A stretch of 58,651 bases of DNA from Phoronis australis (taxonomy: Eukaryota > Phoronida > Phoronidae). Numbering within the stretch: the stretch's first letter is position 1; each line of letters begins with the position of its first letter. The notes beneath the pieces were generated by a model. That model did not search any database. It was not told the origin of the DNA and was given only the letters and a program-made list of their open reading frames with translations. The stretch covers positions 103,390-162,040 of the forward strand of contig NMRA01000348.1 in assembly GCA_002633005.1 (NCBI GenBank), given 5' to 3'. Below are positions 30,967 to 42,900 of the stretch, piece by piece. A program made the translations under genes and the position numbers.

Positions 30967-31849
30967 GTGCCAATTTTGTAATTCGATATTTTGGTGCAAA
31001 GATAAACATCGCTTTAGAGTTCAGTCAAGTTCACTCGCACATCGATCCACACAAATGACTGATAGCTTTTGCGTCTTTGAAAAGAATTTACGCGCCTTGG
31101 TGAATGACGAGAAGGCAACAATTCTAAGTCAATATGATTTGTCTCGACTAGTTACAACGAAATGTTAGATTAAGGTTAAAAACACAGAAATTGTTGCAGA
31201 CTATAGCACGTGTCTAGCGGGGGTGTTCGTATAAGGAACAAAATCTAGGTGGAGCGTAAAAAGACTTCCTCCCTGGAGGTCTTATTATTAACAATTCGCG
31301 TATGATATTTCCTCAGTATGATCGTCAGCTATTTTTTGAAGCAAAGTCTACACTTATCATAAGTTTTTTACACTCTCAATAATTTCATTGAGCAGATGCC
31401 TTAAGTTATTTATGAACTTAAAGAGGCGTGGAACGTGATAATCAGACTAAATTGCAATATTGAACGTGGCTCACTGCCACTGAAACAGAATTCAACCTGC
31501 TCATTAGGTATTTTTCGGATTTGTTCGTCTAGATTTTTAATTTTTGTTTATACCAAAGCATTTTCTTTTAGTTTCAAAATTCACAAAAGATCGGTTAACT
31601 GCATGCCACTACGTCGATTGTCTGCCACAAGGCTAAGCACGTCTCCCTATTTGGCATGGCAAGACATATACATGTACGTAGCACATTTCCCTTATATTGA
31701 AAATATGACCTTTGACCACAGGTGACTTCAAGCAATTGGCTGTGAGCGCATGCGCGCGTTTATTATAAGTGGGAGGGAGATTAGAAACTCCATGACACAG
31801 AGTTTTCCTTCGCACGTAATTCAAAAAATCTGAATTTTGTTATTTTTTC

Positions 31850-31902
31850 CTGGAAACGTCCTTACAGGGGAATGTAAATTACTCTGTACCAGACGTTTCC
31901 AG
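31850..31902. repeat. Stem-loop with perfect 11-bp arms
   Basis: CTGGAAACGTC (31850-31860) and GACGTTTCCAG (31892-31902) are exact reverse complements. A second helix, TTACAG/CTGTA, lies inside. No gene is adjacent. Confidence 0.75.
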
Positions 31903-33128
31903 ATGATAGTTTAGTCAGGAATTGTTTAAAAGATATTTTTGACCAACCTTCGCGTTGTATGCCTCTCTAAATATCCGATAAGTGTGAAGGAATGTAGCTT
32001 CTTAAGAGGAACCTACGCTACAACTACAATTTTAGTCAAGGTAAGAATTCGGCTATGGGTGAAAAATATAATTTTTCATTCCTGAAAATTTTCGAAATGG
32101 GGCCTTGATAGAAAATCATTCTTTATTCAAGTCATTTTATCACTTTAATATTCAAAACTGTAAAATCGATTTGAGTAGAAATTTAGTCCACGATTATACG
32201 TCTACCACGTGTTTTAACATGGAACGCAACACAATCGTTAAAGTAACAAAGCTCTTTGTGGGTCCTTGGAGAAGTGAATTGCCAATTTTGACTAACTTTG
32301 GAACATCTTATCTGAGAAATGGCTTGTTGTATTCATAAGAAATTTTTATATACTATGCACTATTCTCCAAATCCTTGTTAGGACATTTTTGAAGTGTTCC
32401 ATTATTGCATTACAAAACAGGACTTCTTAAAGCCAAACGTCAACGAAATTTTGTTATTATAGACGTATTAGGCTAACTGGATACTCCTAGCAAAGCCTTA
32501 GCAAAATAAGAAAACGCGAATTTAATCACGCAAATGTAAACCCGTCAAATGATTCTTGAAGCTGCCTTTTCGCGCCATATTGCGTCACCGCGAGATCCCT
32601 GCACAAACAACAAAACGTCGATCACAGTTGTATCGAATAGGGGTCTGAATAGAACACCATTGTGTGCAGGTGTTACTTGCAACTGTTTAAATTAAAATGT
32701 GATTCGCGCGGTTACGTAGACAAAAGCAAACCAATACGCCTAACAGTTCGTTACATGATACAATTTATGGAACTAGTGCGCTCAGAGCGATACTCTTTTA
32801 TATACTGTATGCCAGAGATTGACTTTGGGTTTTTTTAAAGGTAGCTATGCTTTGAGATTTTGCGTAGATGGAGAGATAATAATTAAATCCAGTAATTGAT
32901 TTATTATATGATAATCACTAATTAGACAAGTGAAACCTGTTGTTAATTAAGTAATCAACTACAAAGCAGAGTAACTACGCTGGCGCCCTCTTTAAAGATT
33001 ACTACAATCAATCAACCAAAATGATCAAATGTCTTATATGCTATCCAAGCTGTAGGACTCTCCACTTGGATGAAAGTCTTGTTGGTGAATCTTCGAACTA
33101 CGGACACTGTATTCCGACAGTGTACTTT

Positions 33129-33246
33129 CTGGTCACAGTCTGGTGACACAATAATTGCAGGCAGTATTTTCTTCCTACGATTTCTCTCGCTGGTCACAGT
33201 CCGTCGTAACACAACACGCATAGGCAGTATCTTACTAGCCACGATG
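33129..33246 (+). repeat. Tandem duplication, about 61-bp unit
   Basis: CTGGTCACAGTC, ACACAA, GGCAGTAT and a CCTACGAT/GCCACGAT end occur twice in the same order. Confidence 0.7.
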
Positions 33247-35399
33247 CAAGTGACAATCTCTTAGTTAACTTCCTGTTCGTTAACCCTTGCCCTTGCCAAT
33301 ATCCTCTTTAGAATCGTTCACGAGATGGCTCTGTTGTACAATTTCCTCTACACTGTACCAAGTCTTTTAGCCTCCACTACTATAGCGCATCTGAACATCT
33401 TTCTAATTTCAGCCCATATTATAATATTCTACTTATGTAGCGATTGCCTAGTAAAAACCAAATGATCTTGTCTAATCATATCATTGGCTGTTACGATTTG
33501 CTCTCAGAAATTTCTAGAATCTCTAGAGTGATTTGATCTCAAACCCAAAGTAGTAAATATCATCTAAAATATATTTTGACGTTAAAATACATGACAAGTT
33601 TGACCCCATGATTTAAAAGTATATATGCACAAATTTTGGGCAACTTAAAGTGGATATATTCTTACTAATTATTTAATCAATATTTATTCTGACATTGTAG
33701 GACCCAAATGTACAAGTGTTATAGTTCAAGATAGGCTTTAATATTTCCGTGAAGAAAATTCCAAAGTTGTTTAAAACTAACACAAAATGAAAAAAATGAT
33801 CAATTAGAAAACCGTGACAGCGTTTTGTGAGATTTTATCGTGAACATTTATTTCTAGTGAAATTTAGTCACCTCATTGATAACGTTGATAGCGTGGTTTT
33901 GCTATCGATGTATCTGCCTTTTTACTTATTTTAATTAAAAAGAAATATTCGCGTGGCCCAGGCAATGGAGCATTGGCAAAAATCAACAATCGAATTCTTC
34001 AAGGCCTTCTACTTTCAAACATGTATACTTTCTTCGAGCTTACAACGACAGCTTTGTTGGTATTTGGCTAATTACTCAAACTTGCCGATAAATGTCTGCC
34101 TCATAAGAATACGTTACACCAATAAACACGTGTAAAACGATCTCTTTACTAAGCTTTTCAGGGACACAAAAGTTAAATCTGACTGTATCGATTCGCAATG
34201 TATATCCAGAAATCGTTAACTGGGTAATTGTTAAAGCAGTGTTTGTCCATCAACCTGACCACAAAGTCTGCCCAAAGTTTTTGTAAACGTAACTCATTTG
34301 TACATAGATAATCAATACCCAATAATTATATGGGCTTTTAGGCCAATGAAAACGTAATGAAAACCATAGCACTCATATTTACTGTCTGTTAAATCTTTCC
34401 ACTTTTAATTAAAAAGCATTTTAACTGTCAATTGTCAATCAATAAGAGTATATTTCTCTCAAACCTTAACCACGAAAATATTGAGCCCATGCCGCAAAAC
34501 GTTAAAAAATCGTTTTCAATTATACGGACGATACCTTTAAAAGTTGTCGTCTTTTCACCGGTCATCGTTTTGAATGACGATGTTTCCGTTTTTTTTGCAG
34601 ACAACTAAAATTGGTCATAGACAATAAAATGAGTATCAAAATTTCATACAAATCGGAAAAGATACAAATGCTCAAAACGGCCAAAAGAGACTAATCAAAA
34701 GGTCTCAAAATGACCAATATAAGTCTGTCACATACTTCTACATGTAAGTCAAACAACTCCCAACTTGGACCATAAATTTGCATTTAAATAAAGATAAGAG
34801 CAGGTAAACCACTATCTGTTGAAACTGAACCAATTGTCGCAATCCTCAAACTGAGACAGTTTCTGATGACCTTCGAAGCACCAGCTGACGCAATGTTTCG
34901 CTGCGACAATTTCTAGATTGACGCACAGACTCTCGAAACAGAAAGTGACGTAATTTGGAAAACAACAATGTTGAAAGGGAGACTTTAAGCTGCGCAACAG
35001 CAAGAAAGAAAACGTTATTTATGAATAGTTTCCTGTAAATGTAGACACGTCGTCAAAATATGCTTGCATACTTTGATAAGTTAGTGCGTCTAGTCGTAGC
35101 CAGCATATAAACGTGACCAATACAGTTTTAAATGAGCCAAAAGAGCGAGAGAAACCTTTATTTTTTAAATCATATGAAACATACGTTGGTACATGACTGG
35201 TTGCCAGCAAAGGCACGGGTCGCTACTAGCTGACTACCGAGTAACAATAAATTAAATAGATATTAACAATTAAGAACAATATAAATAACAACAGAAATAA
35301 GTGTATCTACAATGAAATAGGATACAATCCAAGTTTATTTAAAATGCAAACCAATGTCTTTTACTAAGAATAAAACACAGAGACTATTGATACAAGGGA

Positions 35400-36620
35400 G
35401 ACCATAGGTGATCACCATTACTTCAATTAAAACATGCATCACAATGTAGAACGTTACACTGAGAGCTGTAAGTGCTTAATTTTGTAAATTTTTAAATACA
35501 AGGAAATTTTGTCTGTTACATATCTCGGAAGGATACAGTTGTTTATTAGATTCGGTATTTTGACCATTAATGAATTTTCACAGCTTTTTCTGTTGTAAGA
35601 GGGCACTTTTAGGATGGGTTGTTGACTGCATACTCTAGGAAGATTTGATGGTGACTGATGTAGTTGGAAAAGTTGCTATCATAAAAGTAAATAGGCAATT
35701 GATTATGTTTGAATTTTGTAAAAGAATTTTAGACAAGCTTGGTTAAATATGTCGTCAAGAAGAAGTATTTTGATTTCCCTACAAATTGGTTCTGTGTGTG
35801 AAAATGCGAAGAATTGGTAACATTTCTCAAAGTTTTTTCTGAAGAAGTTTCAATGTCGTACAAATATTGAACCCCTATAGTGTTATACCAAACATAGATG
35901 TAACAGTATAAAAGAGCATTGTATATCATCAGGAGTGTGTGTTTCGGAAAACAGTGTTTCATTACGGACAAGACCCCACAGTTTTGGGAATTTTGTTAGA
36001 AATTTCCTGAACATGCTTGTTCAAGGAAAGATGACTGTCTACAAAAATCCCTAAAAATTAAAATTTTCATCTCTGTTAATAAGTTCATTGTTGATTTTTA
36101 TTAGAAGGATGTCACATCCGCTAATTGTTTGGGGGAAATCGAAATAGGATAAATTTAGTTTTACTTGTGTTGAACCATAAGTTATTGGTATATAGCCAAT
36201 CAAAACATCTTGTAGGGAACTATTCCTTTTGATGGTTTGATCTTTGAAGCAATGATTTTTGTTAACAAGGAAAGAAATTAGCGGGCATGTGTCGTCTGCG
36301 TACATAATGAACTGCTCCTTGCTGGAGAGGGTGATGTCATTTACATAGATTACAAATAGGAGAGATCCTAGAATAGATCCCTATGGAACACCTGTAGAAA
36401 TGTTGGGACAAAGTGACAGTATCAAGGCAGACGAACTGCTTTCTATTTTCAAGGTACATGTAGCTTGGAAACCAAGAAAATGTGTTATTAGAAAACCCGT
36501 AATGTTTTATTTTTTAGGAGGATATTGTGATCAACGGTATCAAAGGCTTTAGAAAGATCCATGAATACCGAATATTTTTTATGAATGAACAACTCTGAAC
36601 TTACACATCATCGTAGATCA
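35400..36620 (-). pseudogene. Decayed non-LTR retrotransposon (LINE) reverse-transcriptase remnant
   Basis: Read on the minus strand from about 36590, three frames together give the reverse-transcriptase landmarks VFMDLSKAFDTVDHNILL, then GVP-GSILGSLLFVIYVND, then MYADDT, spaced as in Jockey/CR1-like LINEs. Further on (about 35640-35700) there is an FSNYISHHQ-like piece recalling the conserved C-terminal region. In-frame stops and frameshifts interrupt it throughout, so it is dead. The 5' part (endonuclease) is missing. Confidence 0.8.
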
Positions 36621-37127
36621 AGCCCCAGTTCTTTAAACAGGGACGGTTTTAACAAGAGACAAAAGTAATTACACGGTGGGTATCCTCACGTTTTGATGTA
36701 AGTCGCAAGTAAAAGATTGCAGGCTGAATTTAATTCTTCTTGGTAAACTACAGAACGATATAGTTATATTTACAAGCAATACCGTGGTTGCCGACAATTC
36801 AGAAATAATCAATGTTTACGTTGACGCGCGTCTAAACAAGATTTTGAATCTCAGCCTCCTTGTTTCCAAAAGTAGACCTACTCTGCATCCACAGCTGTCA
36901 AGGCGTTTCTCTCAATATCGTTAAGGCTGAACATGGAACCATTTTAAAATCCTTTAGTTATAGCTCTCGCTGTCCATTATGGTAATCCCGGTGAAATCAT
37001 TGAACCATAAATGGTTTTAAAAATGTCTGAGTACCATGATGTATCTTTGAGGACCATGATTTATTAGCACTTTGCCAAGCATGCATTGTGCATATTGCAC
37101 TGTGTCCTCGTTAAATAAATTCAAAAA

Positions 37128-37257
37128 TATTAATAATAATCATGATGATGATAACGATAACAAGTATTAGTAGTGACTGTAGTAATAGTAGTAATAGCAG
37201 TAATAGTAGTAAAGTTAGTTATAGTAGTAATATTAGTGATATTAATAATAGTAAATT
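37128..37257 (+). repeat. (TAG/TAA)n microsatellite
   Basis: An interrupted trinucleotide run of TAG, TAA and GAT units. Confidence 0.85.
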
Positions 37258-37654
37258 ATAATGGGTAGCCAAATTCATGCCATGTCAGCCCGGAGGGCAT
37301 TCCTATAGAAGTGGTATACGAACAGTGCCGCCCAAACGGGTGTTCTTTCACAGTAAAATACCCTCCAAAATGGTGCCATTTTCGACAAAATACCATCTAA
37401 AAGGTTGCCTTTTTTGAATTTCTGGAACGGAACTGTGCGAGAATGTTAATTTTTACACAAAATTAGGCTCTAAATGGGTCACTTCTTTGTCCAAGCCCCT
37501 TATCCAAAAATACTTCAGTAGCCCCCGGACGTGTCAGATACCACTTGTTTGTGATTTTGGTAATTTTTGTAATATGACGTTAGTTTCGTAAAATGTAGCT
37601 ATGGTAAATTTCTCGCATGTGCATTCAACAAACATTTTAAATGTAATAACCACG

Positions 37655-37681
37655 TAAAATGTAACAACTTGTTACATTTTA
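37655..37681. repeat. 27-bp perfect palindrome with 1-nt centre
   Basis: TAAAATGTAACAA, c, TTGTTACATTTTA form 13-bp perfect arms. The core CGTAAAATGTA also occurs alone at about 37587 and 37694. Confidence 0.85.
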
Positions 37682-38284
37682 GGAGAGGCTTAGCAACGTA
37701 AAATGTAACAATCGTCCAAAGCGTTTGCGCGCTAACCTGCTTCTTTACACAATGTTTATTACACGGAACCTAGTTCGTAGCAACAGTTGTTTTAATTAAA
37801 ACAGTCTTATGTTGCCCATTTGACCAATCCGTTTTCCGTGTTGGCATTAACCACGCGATTCATTTGAAAATCGTCTTAATGATTTAATGTTTGAGAAAGA
37901 GAGAATTACAAGTTTCTGAGTGATTTACTGAAGGCTTAGTTGAAAATTTACATCGTACCAGCAGCTTTTGCTTATTCGGGTTCACTCACCTTCATTTTTT
38001 TCATCGCACAGTGGAGCAGACGACGGAAACAGAGTGGTAGTGCACACCGCCACTGCCGGTCGTCTGGGATATCACGCCCGACCGGGAGCGTCATAGTTAG
38101 CGTTACGGTTACGCCGGTTGTCTGAATTGGACACTTGAAATCGCGTCTGAGCCCTCCCCCAAACGCACACGCGCATACAAATTAAAACTCAAAACATGCT
38201 CAAATCTTGTTTCAGTCGTATATTGTTAATTACTGGGATTAATCAATAAACTCAATTTGTACTCATGGTTTTGCTGTTATATAA

Positions 38285-38347
38285 GTTTTTGCGACTGCAA
38301 AGGGGGGGGGGGTGGTGCTTGGGCCTCCCTTAAATTCGCCTATGGGC
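38285..38347 (-). repeat. GCGGAT-like repeat fragment with G-run
   Basis: The minus strand reads CATAGGCGAATTTAAGGGAG, then GCCCAAGCACC and a C10 tract. It is related to the fragment at 18558-18618. Confidence 0.5.
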
Positions 38348-38499
38348 TGTGTCTTACACGTTCACAAGATAAGCTGAAGAGACATAAATGCGATTTACAT
38401 TTAAAAACCAACTTTTGATTAAGGGAATTACGATGATGAAATTAGTTACAAATTCCCCTAAGTCAAAATAGAGACAATATGAGGGCAGACTTCAATAAC

Positions 38500-38625
38500 T
38501 GCCTCGCAGCGTGAAAAATCTAGACATGTCTCGTGTTGTCTTGAAAATACAAGGCGATATCTCGTGGAATCTCGCGTGGTAATGTTTTTCTAGCAAGATA
38601 CTGGGGTTAGTGAACGCTCCCCAGT
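38500..38625 (-). repeat. Dispersed repeat family A, copy 2 (diverged)
   Basis: Reverse-complemented, it shows CTTGCTAGAAAAACATTACC, GCGAGATTCCACGAGATATCG, TGTATTTTCAAGACAACACG and TCTAGATTTTTC. These are in the order seen in the other three copies. Confidence 0.65.
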
Positions 38626-39767
38626 CTTTGAATGAATTGGAGGTTCGTTATTCTTTGACAGCAAACTCTACAAGTTGACTTGTCAAGGCGTGCTATTATA
38701 TACGTCGGGCATTGTCTCAACGGAAGCATTCTGTCGGTGGTTTGTAAGCCCAGGATCATTGTCTATATTAATAAAGAACACGTTAGGACCAATTTCATGG
38801 CGGTAACTATCAGTCGTATTAAATTCTGTTGTTTGGTTGAACTAACTTGCGTTGAAATGCGTTTTGGGAAGTTTTTAACTAAAATGAAGCGGACGGAGTA
38901 CCTTATGGGATTCAGAATTGGTTATACGGACAAATACGCATTTTGGGTCTACATCCTGTTGATGTCAGATCGGTGCGATTCTGCATAACTCCCGGTTTTT
39001 ATTCCCGGATGTCCACTCCCATGGTGAGCTGTTACGTCAACGTTTACATTACGCGAATCGCTCGATTTTTTATAGCTCTTCCTGTACATTTCCACAGCGG
39101 AATTGAAATTATCATTTCAATGTCGGTCAATAGTTAATCACAATGAGAGAGTTTTCCCATTAACTGTGTTAGTTAAAATATCATGATCGAAGCTGTTCAT
39201 GTTTGGAAAAGTTAAGTCACATGCCATATGTCAGAAATAATGGCGCAGATTATCCGGCAAGGCGTCGATTCTTAGCGGGTAACAGCGGATGAATTCTGAA
39301 CAGGTACACGTAGGTAATGGGAAATGAAACGACCATTTCTGTTAATCAGTATGCTGCAGCGGTCATAGTAAATGAAACGTGATTGCCGCTGCTATTCCAT
39401 TGGATATTTTTATTGCTTATGTCTACCTCTCGCATCAACTCTGACTAATGGGCACCAAAATTCTAATAATCAACCTTAAAACTATTGTGCAAAAACTAGT
39501 GTATTGAAAATAAGTGCAAATGTCATTGGCTCTTTTATCTACGTGAGGAAAACAATGTAATAAAAATATGAGCCATTTTACAAGTTTCCTTGACCTTTAT
39601 TGACGCGAGCAAAACAAATCCACTGCGCTTTATCGATCATCAGACCTCATCCACTGATATTGTCGTCATCGAAGTCTGAAACAATCTTTACGCATCGGTT
39701 GCGTGTCCATCTCACTGACTGATACCTTTTGCCGATGGTGTAAGACCACGCCCCACTATCGACGTGT

Positions 39768-39777
39768 TTATATAAAG
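39768..39777 (+). promoter_or_regulatory. TATA box of the modular lectin gene
   Basis: TATATAAAG lies about 130 bp upstream of the start codon. A start of transcription about 30 bp downstream (near 39800) would give a 5' leader of about 100 nt. Confidence 0.55.
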
Positions 39778-39843
39778 CGTGCGTGTGGGTTATATCTCCA
39801 AAGCCGCGTGGATTTGCGGTCAAATATTGTCCGAAGCACCGGA

Positions 39844-39897
39844 ATGCCAATCAATATTTGTCCGGCGTATTCCACACATATGTTAGTCTATTTTTGA
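39844..39897 (+). other. Short upstream ORF in the lectin-gene leader
   Basis: An ATG at 39844, out of frame with the main start, opens a 17-codon frame that ends at TGA 39895-39897, five bases before the main ATG. If the TATA box at 39768 is used, this uORF is in the mRNA and could lower or regulate translation. Confidence 0.45.
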
Positions 39898-39902
39898 GCC
39901 AA

Positions 39903-39960
39903 ATGGATGTAAAAAATGTAGCAGCATTTATTTTGGTATTTACAGCCGCAGGATTAGTGG
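39903..39960 (+). other. Signal-peptide exon (exon 1)
   Basis: 19 codons plus one base. There is a short charged start (MDVKN), then a hydrophobic run AAFILVFTAAGLV, with the codon split by a phase-1 GTAAGC donor. It fits the phase of the SUEL exon 4.3 kb away. There is no closer upstream in-frame ATG. The link to exon 2 rests on phase and the secretory logic, not on transcripts. Confidence 0.7.
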
Positions 39961-42900
39961 GTAAGCTTCGTTGATATTTTAGAATTGTGAGACACGGAAA
40001 AACCATGATTCACATCGTGTTTATTCATACATGTACATTGTACACTAGTGACAACAGAGAATATTTATTCTACACTATTTTCATTGTACAATTCTTGCAA
40101 GGATATTTTTATAAAAACGTGCCCAGATTATCAGTTGTTGACACAATATGGTTTAAAATCTGAAGGTTAATTTCTAGGACTATTTCATTTTGTTTGTTAT
40201 TTTTTCTATCTATCTACATGTATTCCGATTTGAGTTATCACGGGCGAAATTATCCTAGACTTCGTCTGCTATCCTAATTCGCTAAATAACCGGTTTTTTT
40301 CTAAATATATGTTGGATTTATCTTTGAGCAAAGCACGTCAAGTCACATGTAGTTGGTATGGATAGTATTCTAGAAGTCCGGCCCTGACAATGGCATTTTA
40401 TTTATTATGTTAGTCTTAGTCCCGGCTAGAAAATCAGTCAGGATTGCCGATGACTGGCTGAAGTTAAAAAACCACAGTACCCCGATGGCACTGCGTTGTG
40501 CAGGCCCAAATTGTCACATGGTCACAAATTGTTACAACTTCAAAATTGTAACAGTGTGGGTCACGACTGATGCCCCACATTGTCAAAACTGTCCAAAATG
40601 TCACAACATTTTCATGCGACAAGTTGGGTCTGTATTATGGTACAGGTCATCTACATGGCGTTTTTAGGGTACGCGTGGACACTTCCCTTCTGAGATTAGG
40701 GTTGGTCATACCCCACTTTGGGGCAGGGATAACAAAATAGTCATGCTTGAACTTGAGGTCTGCATTACACTTTTTGAAATCAACTTGAAATCAGCAACAA
40801 CCTCACGTGAGAAGACTTCCCCGGGAATACAGATCGTTGTTAAATGAACTGGACCCTCAGCGTTTCTACAGTGAGTAATTTCAATTCTCTCACCATGCTA
40901 AGCTAGAGTGGAAACTGCAAAGTGAATCTCGTTTCAATATTTAGCATGCCAATTAATACGCAATCATGGGTAACTATAAACATGTATCATTGTCTATCGA
41001 CGTTATGTAACTCGCATCGTGCAGTGTTTATCTTTATTGGCTGATGATCGAGCACTGCACTAAGATGTCTCCTACTCCTCTGAGCCCGGTCTAACTAGTG
41101 AGCGAATGCAAGGGAGTGAATGAGAACCTGGATATAATGCAAAAACGATTTCTAGGGCTGTGGTAATATTGAGAAAAATAATGTGTTTTTGTCTACTTTT
41201 GCCCAGTGGACACGATTTCTCCTTTGCGTCATATTGTTTTTTCAAAAAATGATTCAAGGTAATCACAAACCTTATTTAGTGGCCTGTATTCTAACTCGCG
41301 TATCACAAAATCAACCTCTGAAGTTATTACTGAAAGAAAAAAGATCCTGGAATATAAAAATATGTTTCACATTTACATGCATGTACCATTATTATCATTA
41401 CGTTAACGTCTTTTTAAACTCAATTTTTTGTGTTTAAGAAAGGTTCATTCACAGAAAAATAACCCCTTGGTCTTTTATAAATGAAAACTTCACCTATTAC
41501 CCCAAAAACGCTTTTAGGAATTTTCGATTAGTCTTTTCATTTGGATTACACCCGGCTGTATATGATAAAGGATCTCGCCAAACTTAATGTATTATGGTAA
41601 AAGAACAATCGCATTCCTTTTTGTTACATTACGCAAAAAACTAAGCATTGATATCGAAAATTCTAACACCGGTTTTGAATTTGATGAATAAAGTTAAGTT
41701 TAGAAAGTTTCAGCGAAGTCCACCCAGCCTTTTTCGAGAACTCTTGTTCCTAAGTTCAAATTATGCCGAATTGCCGAAGCCCTGAAAAAGGCGATTAAGC
41801 TGGGACACGTGAAAATCTCGTCTTCGATTAATTATTCGGTGAAAACTTGTTTCGCATGAGGCGAATTGTAAACATTCGTAACCATGCAGACACACAACTC
41901 CCTCAGGATCAAAACTACGTTTGGTCTTCGTTTTCCCCTTAGTCTATCTTTGGCATGTACACGTAGTTGACTCAACATTATGGCTACTCAGTGAATGAAA
42001 TGACTGAAGGTACACTGCGGAGCTGCTCTGTGCCTGGTGAGAAATATCCACGGCGATTCTGCTAAAACTTCGTTATTCACACCACACGGCATACATTTCG
42101 TATTTGATGTTCCCCGAAAACGAAGATAACGTAAGAACTGAGACGTAACTATAGTTCGCCATTCACGACAACAATGCAAATTGGTTGTCACGAATGCTGA
42201 ATACATGTATACATGTATACTGTATTAGCTGTATTTTGTAATTAATCAGAAGCCTGGAGTGTAAATGAAAGGCATTCTTTTTGAGGACTTACGTGTCACG
42301 CATTCACGTAGGTAACATTGAGGATTAGTTTTTAAAACAAGATTTATCAAAATTAGTGATACCCTCCTGTTTTTCTGAAGACTTGCCAGCATAAACGAAA
42401 GAACGTGCAATTTCTACTTTACTAAATTAGAACCTTCCTGGAATTTCTACAATTGGTCTGTCCACGAGGGGGCGCTTACTCTCGTCCAATTCCACCCTTT
42501 TTAAGGGACAATATCGGCGAGGAAAGGGATTTATCGAGTTAAGCCGCGTGGCGGAATCGAATCTGGAATTCCCACGGTCGCAGTCTACTGCTCTGATGGC
42601 GAGCTAAATTCCACTCAATAAATGGCAAAATTAAAGTAGTTTAAGCTTATTTAAATTCATTTAGGAAAGACTGGCCTCGACTACACAGCAGTTGCCTAAA
42701 GCACGACGGATTTTATTGTTTTACATGCATAGCTCTGATTGAAGCTAATAACCTCAAGAAGTCATCTCCATTCAACAATAACCTCTGTCAAAAAGTTTTT
42801 TTGGCTGAAAAACGATAATTCCCCTTTATGCATGGCGCCATACTATTGGTTCCTATTTCAAATTACTGATTAAAATCGATGAAAATTGTAACGGAAACAA

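Larger units (their letters stand above)
27421..35380. other. Gene-poor intergenic interval, left part
   Basis: No exon with recognisable protein sequence was found on either strand. The longest frame, 29701-30147 (-), is 148 codons without motifs or a supporting context. The interval holds an inverted-end element (28428-28645), a MITE fragment (30898-30966), a perfect-arm stem-loop (31850-31902) and a tandem duplication (33129-33246). It also has AT-rich stretches with homeodomain-like TAATTA/TTAATTAAG sites around 32880-32970. Confidence 0.55.
36621..39760. other. Intergenic interval before the lectin gene
   Basis: No coding exon was recognised. It contains a TAG/TAA trinucleotide repeat (37128-37257), a near-perfect palindrome (37655-37681), a GCGGAT-like repeat end (38285-38347) and dispersed family A copy 2 (about 38500-38625). 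The 38680-38988 (+) frame of 102 codons has no recognisable motif. Confidence 0.55.
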
